64,000 nucleotides of DNA from positions 83,831 through 147,830 of the forward strand of contig NW_022258126.1 in assembly GCF_009602425.1 (NCBI RefSeq), written 5' to 3'. The notes below the pieces were generated by a model, which was not told the DNA's origin, did no database searches, and was given only the letters and a program-made list of their open reading frames with translations. Every line of letters starts with the position of its first letter. Within the stretch, counting starts at the first letter, position 1. The translations under genes and the position numbers were made by a program. Below are positions 23,101-32,900 of this stretch, piece after piece. This DNA is from Actinia tenebrosa. Lineage: Eukaryota; Cnidaria; Anthozoa; Actiniaria; Actiniidae.

Positions 23101-25774
23101 GTGGTGTGGAACAGGTCAGACTCTTGAATAATTTTTGTTTGTCATACGTTTATCAATTAATTAGTTATTATCTTCAGCATTGAAATCAAAACAACCATGA
23201 TCATCATCATCATTAGGATCATCATCATCATCATCATCATTATCATCATCGTCACTACAACTACCACCATCATCACCATCATCGTCATCCCCACCACCAT
23301 CATCATCATCATCATCATCATCGTCGTCATCTCCACCACCATCATCATCATCATCACCATCATTGTCATCACCACCACCATCATCATCACCATCATCATC
23401 ATCATCGCCGTCATGGTAATCATCAGCATTATCATCAGCATCATCATAACTACCATCTTTGCTACCAACACCATCATTATCATAAATCTACACATATAAT
23501 TCCATCAGATTCTCAAACTTTATTATTTTCTCATTCATCTATTTCCACTCTAGGATCTGACAACAGGTGTAGACAAACATGGTGAGAAAATCAAAGACCC
23601 CATGAGAAACATCGTACCACTCCTTCTGGACAAGACAGTCAGGTACCATAAACTTCCTACAGCTTGCTCTGACGTTGCACTGTTTTACCTACACATTAAT
23701 ATTAACAGTGATTAGTTGATGTTTCGATACAATCTATTTTCTAGCATTCATGACAAGATCAGGATCATTCTTCTGTACATACTGTTCATGAATGGTAAGT
23801 TGTTATTGTCACTGGCTGCAGTTTCCTGTCTTAGCGGGGTGTCACGGAAGACCTGTTGTGCTGCAATACAAAAGAAATTTCTTTTTTTGTGAATGAATTT
23901 TTTGTTTAATCTAAATACTGCATTATTCCTGCCCTCCAACATGGCTGCTTTCAAACCATTTGATTAAAGCTGCCGCTGCCGTTGTTGCTGGTGCTGTTGC
24001 TGTCGTTGTTGTTTATTGTTGTTGCTGCTGTTGTTGCTGTTGTTGGTGATGTTGCTGTTGCTGATGATGTTGCTGGTGCTGGTGCTGGTGCTGGTGCTGT
24101 CGTTGTTGTTTATTGTTTATTGTTGTTGCTGCTGTTGCTGTTTCTGCTGTTGATGATGTTGCTGTTGTTGTTCCTACAGTTGCTGCTGCTGCTGCCATTG
24201 TTGTTAATATTGTCTTTATCATTGTCATTAATATGGTTGGTATTAGAAGCTTGAGTCATATATTGGCTTTTTTTTCTCTTCAGGACTTTCCGAAGAAAAT
24301 TTGACCAAACTTTGCCAACATGCTCAGATTCCAACAGCAGACAGGTAAATCTAAATCTAAATATCTAGCCCATGCAGCCTTGATCTGAGGGAGTTTGGAG
24401 AATCGACCGTAGGTAAGGGAGATCAAGGGGAGGGTACTGAGACTATTTGTTTCCCATCCCTACCCCCCAGGGTGAGCTACAGAGAATAAAGAATGGTTAA
24501 TAGTTTTTAGACAGGGTTGAAAAAACCTCTCGTTTTCATTATTACTTTTTCAGGGCCATCATCATGAACATGGCGAATCTTGGAGTTCCTATTACAAAAG
24601 ACGTGAGTAAAATGGACTTTGTGATGCAGCGGCCTTTGTGGTTCAATTTATTCTTCATGTCTATCTTTCCTTTCCCATTCTTTTTAATCCTCTCCCATTC
24701 ATTCCCATATATCCTTTTTCTTCCCTTTTCAAGAGTTAAGTATACAAACGTTTACCATTCAACATAGCATTTTTGTCGTACACATCTTATTTTAACGTCC
24801 AGCGGGCGAATAGATAGTGCCGGATTCTGTTGTGAGTCTAACACTTTCTTCATTAATTTTTGGCCCAGGCTGGTAACAAGAGACCCAAGCCCAATCGTAA
24901 AGAACGAGATGAAACAGTCTATCAGCTGTCACGATGGGTGCCTTACGTTAAAGACATCATGGAGGTAGGTATTAAATTAGACTCTTCCACAGTCTCTCGC
25001 TCGTCCGTTCCGTCTCCACGCTTAGAGACTGTAACGGTACAATGACCGAAAGGACTTATGGATCCTGAAAACTTGGACCCAGCGTGCTTTGGGAACCAAA
25101 ATACTCGTCCACAGTCTCTCTCGTTTCAATATTTTCAAGATGGCGGCGAAAACGAGAGAGACTGTGGACGAGTATTTTGGTTCCCAAAGCACGCTGGGTC
25201 CAAGTTTTCGTGACCCATAAGTCCTTTCGGTCATTGTACCGTTACAGTCTCTAAGCGTGGAGACGGAACGGACGAGCGAGAGACTGTGGAAGAGTCTAGG
25301 TAGGTATGGGATCAGGGTAGGACCCAAGGTGTATAGGGTTACTCACGCCAATACCTACCACAGGAAACCCATGAAACTGAGACAATGGTAACAAAATGGC
25401 GTCTCTTGACAGAAATTAGATAGAAAAGCTTCAAGTAAACCCAGTGAAAGTTTTTCTGGTTATAAACATATTTAATCACCCCCTTCACTATCCCTTGATC
25501 CGCCCCTAGGCACATCAGTACTGCACTAGTCTCTCACCTGTGGGGGTCTGGGCTCGATTAGGTTTCTCCCTTCAAGTGGTTTCCCTCGGGTTTAGACCAC
25601 AGGGTGACCAGTTCATAAGATTATGAAGGACACAGGGTGTTCAAATCAAATCATATTTTGTTGTTCAGGATGCCGTTGAAGAGAAGCTTAGTGCATCAAC
25701 GTTTCCTTTCCTGAACCAAAGGTCTGGGGTAGGATTCTCATCTGCTGGTGAGTTGGGTTTATATTATCTTCACC

Positions 25775-25806
<32 letters not shown>

Positions 25807-27026
25807 CATCATCATCACCACCACCATCACTCCATCGTCATCGTCGATCGGCAACAGCATCACTGCCCATTATTATTGTCATCACCATCAATCCATACCA
25901 TCATCATCACCATCACTCTATCGTCATCATCATCATCATCATCACTCCATCGTCATCGTCATCATCAACAGCATCACTGTCCATTATTATCGTCATCACC
26001 ATCATCATTATTGTAATTAATATTCATACATTTTTATCTTATTTTTTCAGCTGCAGGGCAGGCCGTCAGGTAAGTTCATAAACCGTTCATTTTCTCATCC
26101 TACCAATAATTGACTCATTCCTTATTCTTTGATATGTTATTTCTTCACTAGCGCACGTTATGGTAATTGGTATAAACACGATAAGGTAAGATATGATGTC
26201 TAATTAGCCACACCTTGTGTTTTTAATGGTTCAGTTCAGTTTTTGTTCTTTTTAGGCATCCAGTGAGGCACGTGATGTGCCACGCCTTATCGTCTTCATC
26301 ATGGGTGGAGTCTGCTATTCTGAGCTAAGAGCAGCTTATGAGGTAATGTATCTCATTCTGACTAACATGGCTAGCTTCACAAATCCAGGGGGGATATCTC
26401 TGTTCTCATATTCTTGTATCGCTCTGCATTGCAGGTTACAGCAGCTAACAAGAATTGGGAGGTCCTCATCGGTAAGACGACGTTTATTACCAAGAAAGAC
26501 TCTTTTTACTTAGACAGAAGTTTTAGGCCTCGTGTCTTTTTCTTGAATATTATTTCTTATCGGAAACTGTTGTCGAGATTCGTTGGTATAGATGTGATAG
26601 ACCCTTTAGTTGTCAGACGACTTTTATTACCAAGAAAGATCGTCTTTACTTAGACGAAAACGTTAGGGCTGTGTCATTTTCTTGAATGTTATTTTATTCC
26701 TTATCGGAAACCGTTGTCGAGTTACGTTGGTATGGGTGGGGTATAATACACCTCTTCAGTACCTTTGGCGTAATGTTTTCCCATTTCAGACCTCGTGTCA
26801 TTCCCTAGAGTATAATTTCTTTGTTTACGGCTGTACATAGAAAGACACATGAACCTTATACTCAAGAGAATGACACGTATTCTGAAATGGGAAATATTAG
26901 GCTCAAGCTAAATTCTGGCAGGGTTTCTGACTCGAATTCTTTTGCTTACTCTATTATCCAGGCTCAGATCAGATAGTTACTCCAAAGCTCTTCCTAGAGA
27001 AGCTTGGCACTCTTGGAAACTCTTGA
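17144..27026 (+). CDS. STXBP: Munc18/STXBP family syntaxin-binding SM protein
   Basis: Sec1/Munc18 proteins clasp syntaxin and template SNARE assembly for exocytosis at the plasma membrane. Twenty-nine in-phase exons: 17144-17171, 17251-17300, 17414-17495, 17743-17819, 18080-18155, 18267-18311, 18725-18777, 19174-19257, 19545-19612, 19717-19801, 20410-20453, 20889-20934, 21398-21441, 21569-21618, 22004-22058, 22417-22477, 22693-22761, 23034-23114, 23554-23642, 23745-23794, 24284-24344, 24554-24602, 24869-24964, 25669-25747, 26051-26069, 26152-26185, 26256-26342, 26435-26471, 26962-27026. The product is 587 aa (human STXBP1-3 about 592-603). Landmarks are [84 protein letters not shown] and [20 protein letters not shown]. 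It is clearly STXBP1/2/3 type rather than VPS45, SLY1 or VPS33, but I cannot say which paralogue, or whether it predates the vertebrate split. Exon 17 has a NAGNAG acceptor, and two donors carry transposon insertions next to them. Confidence 0.94.
17855..18060 (+). mobile_element. Dimeric tRNA-derived SINE
   Basis: Two and a half units of AGCAAGAGGTCC ... GACCTCACACACTTGTTTT ... GGAGCAAGTGTGGCTTTG follow one another in STXBP intron 4, the same family as the element at 1-125 in opposite orientation. Confidence 0.6.
18310..18500. repeat. CAA/CAG trinucleotide array in STXBP intron 6
   Basis: CAGCAGCAGCAACAACAG-type sequence with GACAACAACAATGAG interruptions. Confidence 0.85.
18780..19105. repeat. 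GAT/GGT trinucleotide array in STXBP intron 7
   Basis: The array contains a pure GGT run near 18896-18932 and GATGATGGTGGTGGTGATGG blocks. Confidence 0.9.
19881..20275. mobile_element. Fold-back repeat with CCTATATTTCCTATA units
   Basis: Ends GATATAGCAGGCATCCC and GGGATGCCTGATAT are inverted repeats, and both flanks carry runs of TCCTATATTTCCTATA. It lies in STXBP intron 10 and is a MITE candidate. Confidence 0.55.
20461..20783. mobile_element. MITE with CAGGGTTC ends (hAT-like)
   Basis: Terminal inverted repeats CAGGGTTCGTGCT and AGCATGAACCCTG bracket 323 bp rich in ACTCCTTGAATTT units. The element begins 7 bases after the end of STXBP exon 11, directly abutting the donor GTAGAAG. CAGGG-type ends suggest a hAT relative; the flanks TAGAAG and TAGAGG may be a decayed target duplication. 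Confidence 0.65.
21680..21885 (-). mobile_element. tRNA-derived SINE (minus)
   Basis: On the minus strand GGTGGAGTGCACTGCTAATG is followed by a B-box-like GGATTTGATCCCTGG. It lies in STXBP intron 14. Confidence 0.5.
22895..22990 (-). mobile_element. tRNA-like sequence (SINE head or tRNA pseudogene)
   Basis: On the minus strand TGTAGCTCAGTGGTAGAGCA is a perfect-looking tRNA D-arm/A-box and GGGTTCAATTAC is a B box, spaced as in a tRNA. The presumed acceptor stem does not pair and the anticodon arm is weak, so a functional tRNA is unlikely. It lies in STXBP intron 17. Confidence 0.65.
23195..23490. repeat. CAT/ATC trinucleotide array in STXBP intron 18
   Basis: CATCATCATCATCATTATC and CACCACCATCATC runs. 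Confidence 0.9.
23968..24235. repeat. GTT/GCT trinucleotide array in STXBP intron 20
   Basis: GTTGTTGCTGCTGTTGTTG with four GGTGCT units in a row near 24072-24097. Confidence 0.9.
24978..25298. mobile_element. 321-bp fold-back MITE (MULE-like), copy 1, with 9-bp target duplication
   Basis: The element starts TAGACTCTTCCACAGTCTC and ends with its reverse complement GAGACTGTGGAAGAGTCTA. The arms are about 148 bp and almost perfect; the loop near 25126-25148 carries CAAGATGGCGGC. GGTAGGTAT at 24964-24972 is repeated at 25299-25307. Target duplications of 9-10 bp and long inverted ends fit Mutator-like elements. A 321-bp sister copy lies at 48000-48320. Confidence 0.8.
25500..25615 (+). mobile_element. 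SINE fragment
   Basis: ACTGCACTAGTCTCTCACC followed by GGGCTCGATTAGG has tRNA-like A- and B-box spacing, then CTCCCTTCAAGTGGTTT. It lies in STXBP intron 23. Confidence 0.4.
25768..26020. repeat. CAT/ATC trinucleotide array in STXBP intron 24
   Basis: Two related blocks each contain CACTCCATCGTCATCGTC and CATCACTG, separated by pure CAT runs. Confidence 0.9.
26472..26750 (+). repeat. Tandem duplication (period about 140 bp) at the start of STXBP intron 28
   Basis: The first unit begins at the splice donor (GTAAGACGACGTTTATTACC) and the second at 26612 (GTCAGACGACTTTTATTACC). Both run on to TTATCGGAAACYGTTGTCGAG and GTTGGTAT. The units have diverged by several percent, so this is real and not an assembly join. 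Confidence 0.75.
26749..26910. mobile_element. Fold-back MITE, copy 2 of the family at 10263-10449
   Basis: Shares AATGTTTTCCCATTTCA and TGTCATTCCCTAGAGTATAA with the COG7 copy. The right arm is shorter. Confidence 0.6.
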
Positions 27027-27634
27027 GAATTTGACACTTAACAGGTTTGTTACCATAGCAACTCATGAGTTGATTTTTTTACTCTCTTCATAGTAAAGAA
27101 ACGTCGGATTAAAGCGGGGAATTTCGTTATTTTTTTCAGGAATCCGTTTATTAAATGAATATTGTTAATCACAATTAACCAGATAGTATTCTCGTTAATC
27201 AAATCAAGCAGCTTTTGATACCGTGCTTTGCCTCTTGTGGGTTTCCTATGGTACAGACAAGGAAAGGGAATGAGGAGAAGTGCCCCACAATTTATCTAGC
27301 AGGCAGCAGATTATGTTTCTGCTGTAACTAAAGAAACCATATAAAATAACAATGCTATAATTATAAATTTTAAAATTAAACCTAAGGAAATCTTACTAAT
27401 TGAAGGTGTAAATTTTTTAAAAAATAATTGAATGTTGCTTTTGCCTTTGAAATGCTCCCGTGAAGGATCATGGTTAATATTCAAACTGATAACGAGTAGA
27501 TTAAGATCAAAGTATACACGACGTTAACAAATGTACATATATCACTAGATTTTTGTAACAAAACACTGAATTTAAATAAAAATTATCAAATCAACACCCT
27601 GACAAAATACCAGTGGGAAGTGACCATTTTTTGA
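27027..27634. other. STXBP 3' flank
   Basis: No gene is seen. An AATAAA at 27575-27580 could serve as a distal polyadenylation signal for STXBP, which would make a 3' UTR of about 550 bases. Confidence 0.4.
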
Positions 27635-27910
27635 GTTCTCGGATTCCCATACAAATTCACTGACTTTAAAGAAAAAATTTAGGTAGATTTCTTCAGTTAG
27701 CTCTCTTAACAGCAATACGAAAAGATTCAATCAAGCTAGAAAAATGATCATTTACTTGTATTTAGAGAACTGACTAAACAAACCAAGTAAATAGTTCATT
27801 CAAAGTCAGTACATTTGTACGGAAATCCGAGAACGATGTCCGAACTTCTTGGTGACCGTAACACAATCCAACACAATTTATACCACGTGATGGCTAGTCA
27901 AAAAAAGTCA
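27635..27910. mobile_element. Fold-back MITE related to 40085-40255
   Basis: GTTCTCGGATTYCC at the left is mirrored by GGAAATCCGAGAAC at 27821-27834, and the pairing continues inward (CTTCAGTTAGCTCTCTT against AGAGAACTGACTAAAC). The right part, with CAAGTAAATAGTT, GTCAGTACATT and TAACACAATCCAA, recurs diverged at 40085-40255. Confidence 0.6.
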
Positions 27911-28390
27911 AATAAATTCTAAACTAAACTAAACTAAATATTATATTTCATAAAATAAATATCACACAAATTAATGAAAACTATTGTTTTATTTTTCTTA
28001 TGGAATAAAACGAAATGTGTGAATCAACTAAAATGGTTTTCGACCAAATCGGAGCGCGTTAAAACTCTGTTACTTTGTTTATTGTAATATTTTTTATAAT
28101 TTGAGGGTACGAATGCGATATAACCCAAGATTGGTTTGGAAACCACCCTCTACTACAGTTAATGTAAAACTCGATCAAAAACACCTCAATCTTGGAGTAC
28201 CTTAGAGTTATTCTGATATCAAAAATTCCGATTGACTTTTGCGCAAGTAGACAACTTTTACAACGTTTTTTCTGTTAATGACAAAATAGTCCAGAGTAAC
28301 CGCTGGCATAGAGTAACCGTGGGCTCACATCCTAGAGCCATATACCGCTGAGCTTTAACGAGTCACCGTGGGCTCACACCTAGATTTATA

Positions 28391-28815
28391 ATATTTTCCC
28401 CCTAATGACATATGTGAATAGTGTAGTAGTATGGTTGCAGTATTTTTGTATGTCAAATTTTCTTTTAGGAGATATAAACATTTGAAATATCAATATGCAA
28501 ATGAGATGACGTAAATTCAAGGCTAATTTATTACACAAAAATGCTTTTGTTGAAAGTACTGTTTTAGAAATTACAAATTATCCTAATGACTAAAATATAT
28601 GGCTTTCTACACTTTTAGGTTATTTCACTTCAGAACATTTGTCATAAATTACACTTCAAAATGTAACCCATTCTTGAATTTACGTCAACTCATTTGCATA
28701 TCGATATTTCAAATGCTTGTATCTCTGAAAAGAGAGGTCCACATACAAAAATACTGCAACCACACTACTACACTGTTCACATATAAGTGATTTTGAAAAT
28801 AATTTTTTCCCCTTG
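28391..28815. mobile_element. Large fold-back element, about 425 bp
   Basis: The left arm (28391-28525) holds GTGTAGTAGTATGGTTGCAG and ATATGCAAATGAGATGACG; its reverse complement with scattered changes forms the right arm (28668-28815). Arms are about 140 bp with a loop of about 145 bp. It ends about 45 bp from the stop codon of the lectin gene, so it probably lies in or next to its 3' UTR. Confidence 0.7.
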
Positions 28816-28860
28816 ATATACAATTTAAGTAGTCTTCAATATTCAATGCACAGCGATATC

Positions 28861-29948
28861 TCACATCCCCTGGATGACATGTACACACTGGTACTTGACC
28901 TCTATATACTTGAAAGTACCAACACATGGATCTCCGTACACTTGATTCTTTGCGTAGAGCGGGCACGAGTTGTGACCGTTACATGCACAGCGCACGAGAT
29001 TCGCCGCAACAGACGAGTAGCATTTGGTTGTACGTATCTGAGAATGAGAGCAGACGTGACGTCCTTCGGTTCGACCGTAGTTAGCGTAGCGTATTTTGAT
29101 TTTTTGACCGGGGGGACATCGGAGTACACCACTTCGGTGTTCACAGAGGCGGAATGTTCCTAGAATAAGATTAAAGAATCAGCTTAATTGAAAGAAGACG
29201 CTAGTCGCTATAGATAATCTTATAGCACTATGAATGGTTCCGGTTGCAGTAAGAGATTTAGCTATGCCGAGGCTGAGAAAAACTGGGTCGAGTTGGTATT
29301 GCATGTGGATTGTGGGATAGTTTTAGGAAATAGAAGCCATCTTGGAAATATGTCCATTAAAACACTTCCTTTAACAGGAGGATGTTTAGTATGTGTGGTT
29401 TACCGGGTTTACGTAGCGGGGAATGAACTGTATTCATTTTTTTCGGTCCGGTATCCTAAAAAATCGTGCGCTCTGATTGGCTGTTTGAGCGGGCGGTATT
29501 TTGTCAGTATCTGCCCGCGCTCGCTGTCCGGTATCCTTTGCCGCTAAACAACAAAACAAAACGATTACAAAAACAAGTAAAAAAAATAAGGGAAAAAAAT
29601 TAATAAGTTATTTACCGTCCTATAGTCGGTCCGGATAGGGAAAAACTGTGCTCGAATATTCCGTTTTCAAGACCGAGGGCACAGTTTTTCCCTATCCGGA
29701 CCTCCTGGCCAGTAAATAACATATATGTGTTTTTGATGCTTACTTATTGGCATCGGTGGCATTGTTGGTGGTGTTGGTGGCGGTGGTCTTGTAGTCAGTT
29801 GAGTCGTCATTGGTTTGCTTGTCGTAGGAAGAGCTTTCGTAAAGAAAGATGAATTCAAAGTAAGGATAGTTCTCGGTAATAGAGGGTTTGCACCATCACG
29901 TGATGGCAGCCATGACAGGAGGCAGGAACAATAGTTTTATAAATCTAA

Positions 29949-29991
<43 letters not shown>

Positions 29992-32900
29992 GTCTCCTAC
30001 CCACCTGGGTTGCTACCACAGTATCTCAGTCTACACATGGGAGGCTTGGGTAACTTGTAGACAAAGAATCCACCGCAGTTCCTCACCAAAACACTGGTGT
30101 GAAAATGACAGCAGTCCTCCTTCCAATTAAAACAAACCTTACGCTTCACAATCCCCTTAACCACACTTGGCAGAGCACCGCTCATCCAGCCAGGAGCATG
30201 GGTACCACATTGAAGAACTTCGGGGCATTTTGTAGACATTTGAGTACCAGCCTGACCAGTGAAGCGATACCATCCCGGCGTAAGTGTCTTGTCACACTTA
30301 AATATTTCGTTCGGACCGTGGTTTTCTGATCTGTCAGCCGAATCCAGTTGTTCGTAGTTTGTGCACTCATCTGCATAGTAGGTACACTATATTAGACTAT
30401 GTATTCGTACGTGATGTCATGTGTGCCCTATCCAAGCCCCCGCAACCAGCTATAGAGCTTGGCTACACAGCCTAAATTCTTTAACTCCGTCAATAAGGAA
30501 AGAAAGGCATATCCTAAAGCAGTAACATGTCGATGCCTTCTCGATATTTCATAAGATAATATATTTTTATATTTATCCGATGTAGTAATCATTTACAAAT
30601 CACTACCCACCGCCTTCGGGTTTAGTAGTTGCTACTTCGGTCGTCGTAGGTTCCATCGTAGGTTCGATCGTCGTAGGTTCCATCGTCGTAGGTTCCATCG
30701 TCGTAGGTTCCATCGTCGTAGGTCTAGCAGTCGTTTCTTTACTTGTAGTAGTTTCAGCTGTTTTCGGTGGCTCTGCAGTAGGCAGTGCTAAAAAATAACA
30801 AGGAAAAACATACAATTCGGTTTTTTAAACTTATTCTGAGCATTTCTGTGAAAACAGCTTTCGTAAAACAACACTGCAAATCTATGAAGCCAGAAGCCAC
30901 AAAAAACGGCTGAATCGTAATGCTACAGAAAAAATTTCAAATCGCGACACTTATTTTAGACACTAGTGTATTTTCTATTAGCCATCTCGAGGTTGAGGAA
31001 AAGACTGGGTCGGGTTTTTGGATTTGGCGGGAATTTTCGCGGCGCGCGCGCGTTTTTATAAACATACCTTCGTCGCTTCCACAGTATTTCAGTCGACAAA
31101 CGGGTGGCTTCTGTAGTCTGTAGACGTAGTACCCTCCACAGTTCCTCACCAACACTTTTGAATCCCAATAACAACAGTCATTCCTCCAATTGAAACAAAC
31201 TTTGCGGTTTACAGTTCCCTCGGCCACGCTTGGCAGAGTANNNNNNNNNNNNNNNNNNNNNNNNNNNNNNNNNNNNNNNNNNNNNNNNNNNNNNNNNNNN
31301 NNNNNNNNNNNNNNNNNNNNNNNNNNNNNNNNNNNNNNNNNNNNNNNNNNNNNNNNNNNNNNNNNNNNNNNNNNNNNNNNNNNNNNNNNNNNNNNNNNNN
31401 NNNNNNNNNNNNNNNNNNNNNNNNNNNNNNNNNNNNNNNNNNNNNNNNNNNNNNNNNNNNNNNNNNNNNNNNNNNNNNNNNNNNNNNNNNNNNNNNNNNN
31501 NNNNNNNNNNNNNNNNNNNNNNNNNNNNNNNNNNNNNNNNNNNNNNNNNNNNNNNNNNNNNNNNNNNNNNNNNNNNNNNNNNNNNNNNNNNNNNNNNNNN
31601 NNNNNNNNNNNNNNNNNNNNNNNNNNNNNNNNNNNNNNNNNNNNNNNNNNNNNNNNNNNNNNNNNNNNNNNNNNNNNNNNNNNNNNNNNNNNNNNNNNNN
31701 NNNNNNNNNNNNNNNNNNNNNNNNNNNNNNNNNNNNNNNNNNNNNNNNNNNNNNNNNNNNNNNNNNNNNNNNNNNNNNNNNNNNNNNNNNNNNNNNNNNN
31801 NNNNNNNNNNNNNNNNNNNNNNNNNNNNNNNNNNNNNNNNNNNNNNNNNNNNNNNNNNNNNNNNNNNNNNNNNNNNNNNNNNNNNNNNNNNNNNNNNNNN
31901 NNNNNNNNNNNNNNNNNNNNNNNNNNNNNNNNNNNNNNNNNNNNNNNNNNNNNNNNNNNNNNNNNNNNNNNNNNNNNNNNNNNNNNNNNNNNNNNNNNNN
32001 NNNNNNNNNNNNNNNNNCCTGACTTAGATCAGCCCAGAGGTTGTTTCCCTGAGGTATCGAACAGTAAAATTAACACAGTACTTGAGGTTCTGTACATACC
32101 TGGTAATGGGTTCCCTGTGGTTGTAGGGGAAACTGTCGTTTTCTCCTCTGTGTTTAAAAATCAGCCAATCAATGATTAGTAAATACAATTGATAAAACGT
32201 ACGTTATCATAAATAGTAAATCTTCTGAGAACTGCTTGCGTAAAGAGGCTTAAAAATTACCGCTAGAGTGGGAATCTTTCTCATTTTGACGCAAAGTCAT
32301 TCCCTTGAATATTATTCTTTTCTCTGGACTGAGATGTACTTAATTATAATACATAATGTGTGGACAATGAATAGGGCTACGTGGTTCGACCGCGATAAAG
32401 AACTGAGTTGCTAAAAATACCTTCATGAAATCGATAAACAAAATTGGAGCCGGCTTTCCCAACTCCTCTCACACAACCATCTGACGAAGCGCCATGTTTG
32501 TCGTAGGTCTGGTCAGCATTTGGTCCGCTCCAGCACTCGCCATAGAACTGGATTCCAAAATAGCGGTAGCCCTTTGCTTGAGCGATACTTGCACAGGCAC
32601 GGATAGTTTTGTTCAGGTACCTCCATTCGATGTTGGGACGTAGATTAGCGATAAGAATCGGCAAGGGACGGCTGTTGCCTCCTCGATCGAGGTAGCAGCC
32701 AACTTGCTCGTACTCATCGAGAACTGAAACAAGAGCGGCAATGGAAACAATTTAGGAGAAGAAGTTGATCAAAAATGCGATGCGCATCAGTGGTTGGGAA
32801 ATGTAGAACAATCGATATTATTTCTATTTACTCCTTCCAGACGCAGTGCTGAAGCTTCGTATGGAAGGCCAAGCATGTACGGCTATGACGGAGATTTCGG

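Noticed and set aside
24979-25327. Minus-strand open frame of about 100 aa, also found at 48044-48331
   Set aside because: The frames lie inside the 321-bp fold-back element, appear on both strands because the arms are inverted repeats, and have no transposase motif.
30603-30815. Separate small Thr-rich gene
   Set aside because: The Thr/Pro stretch is bordered by an acceptor and a donor in phase 1 and fits as an exon of the D8C/lectin gene.
31190-32179. Open frame of 329 aa on the plus strand
   Set aside because: It runs through the 777-N gap; the left part is antisense to the D8C-2 exon and the right part is minisatellite.
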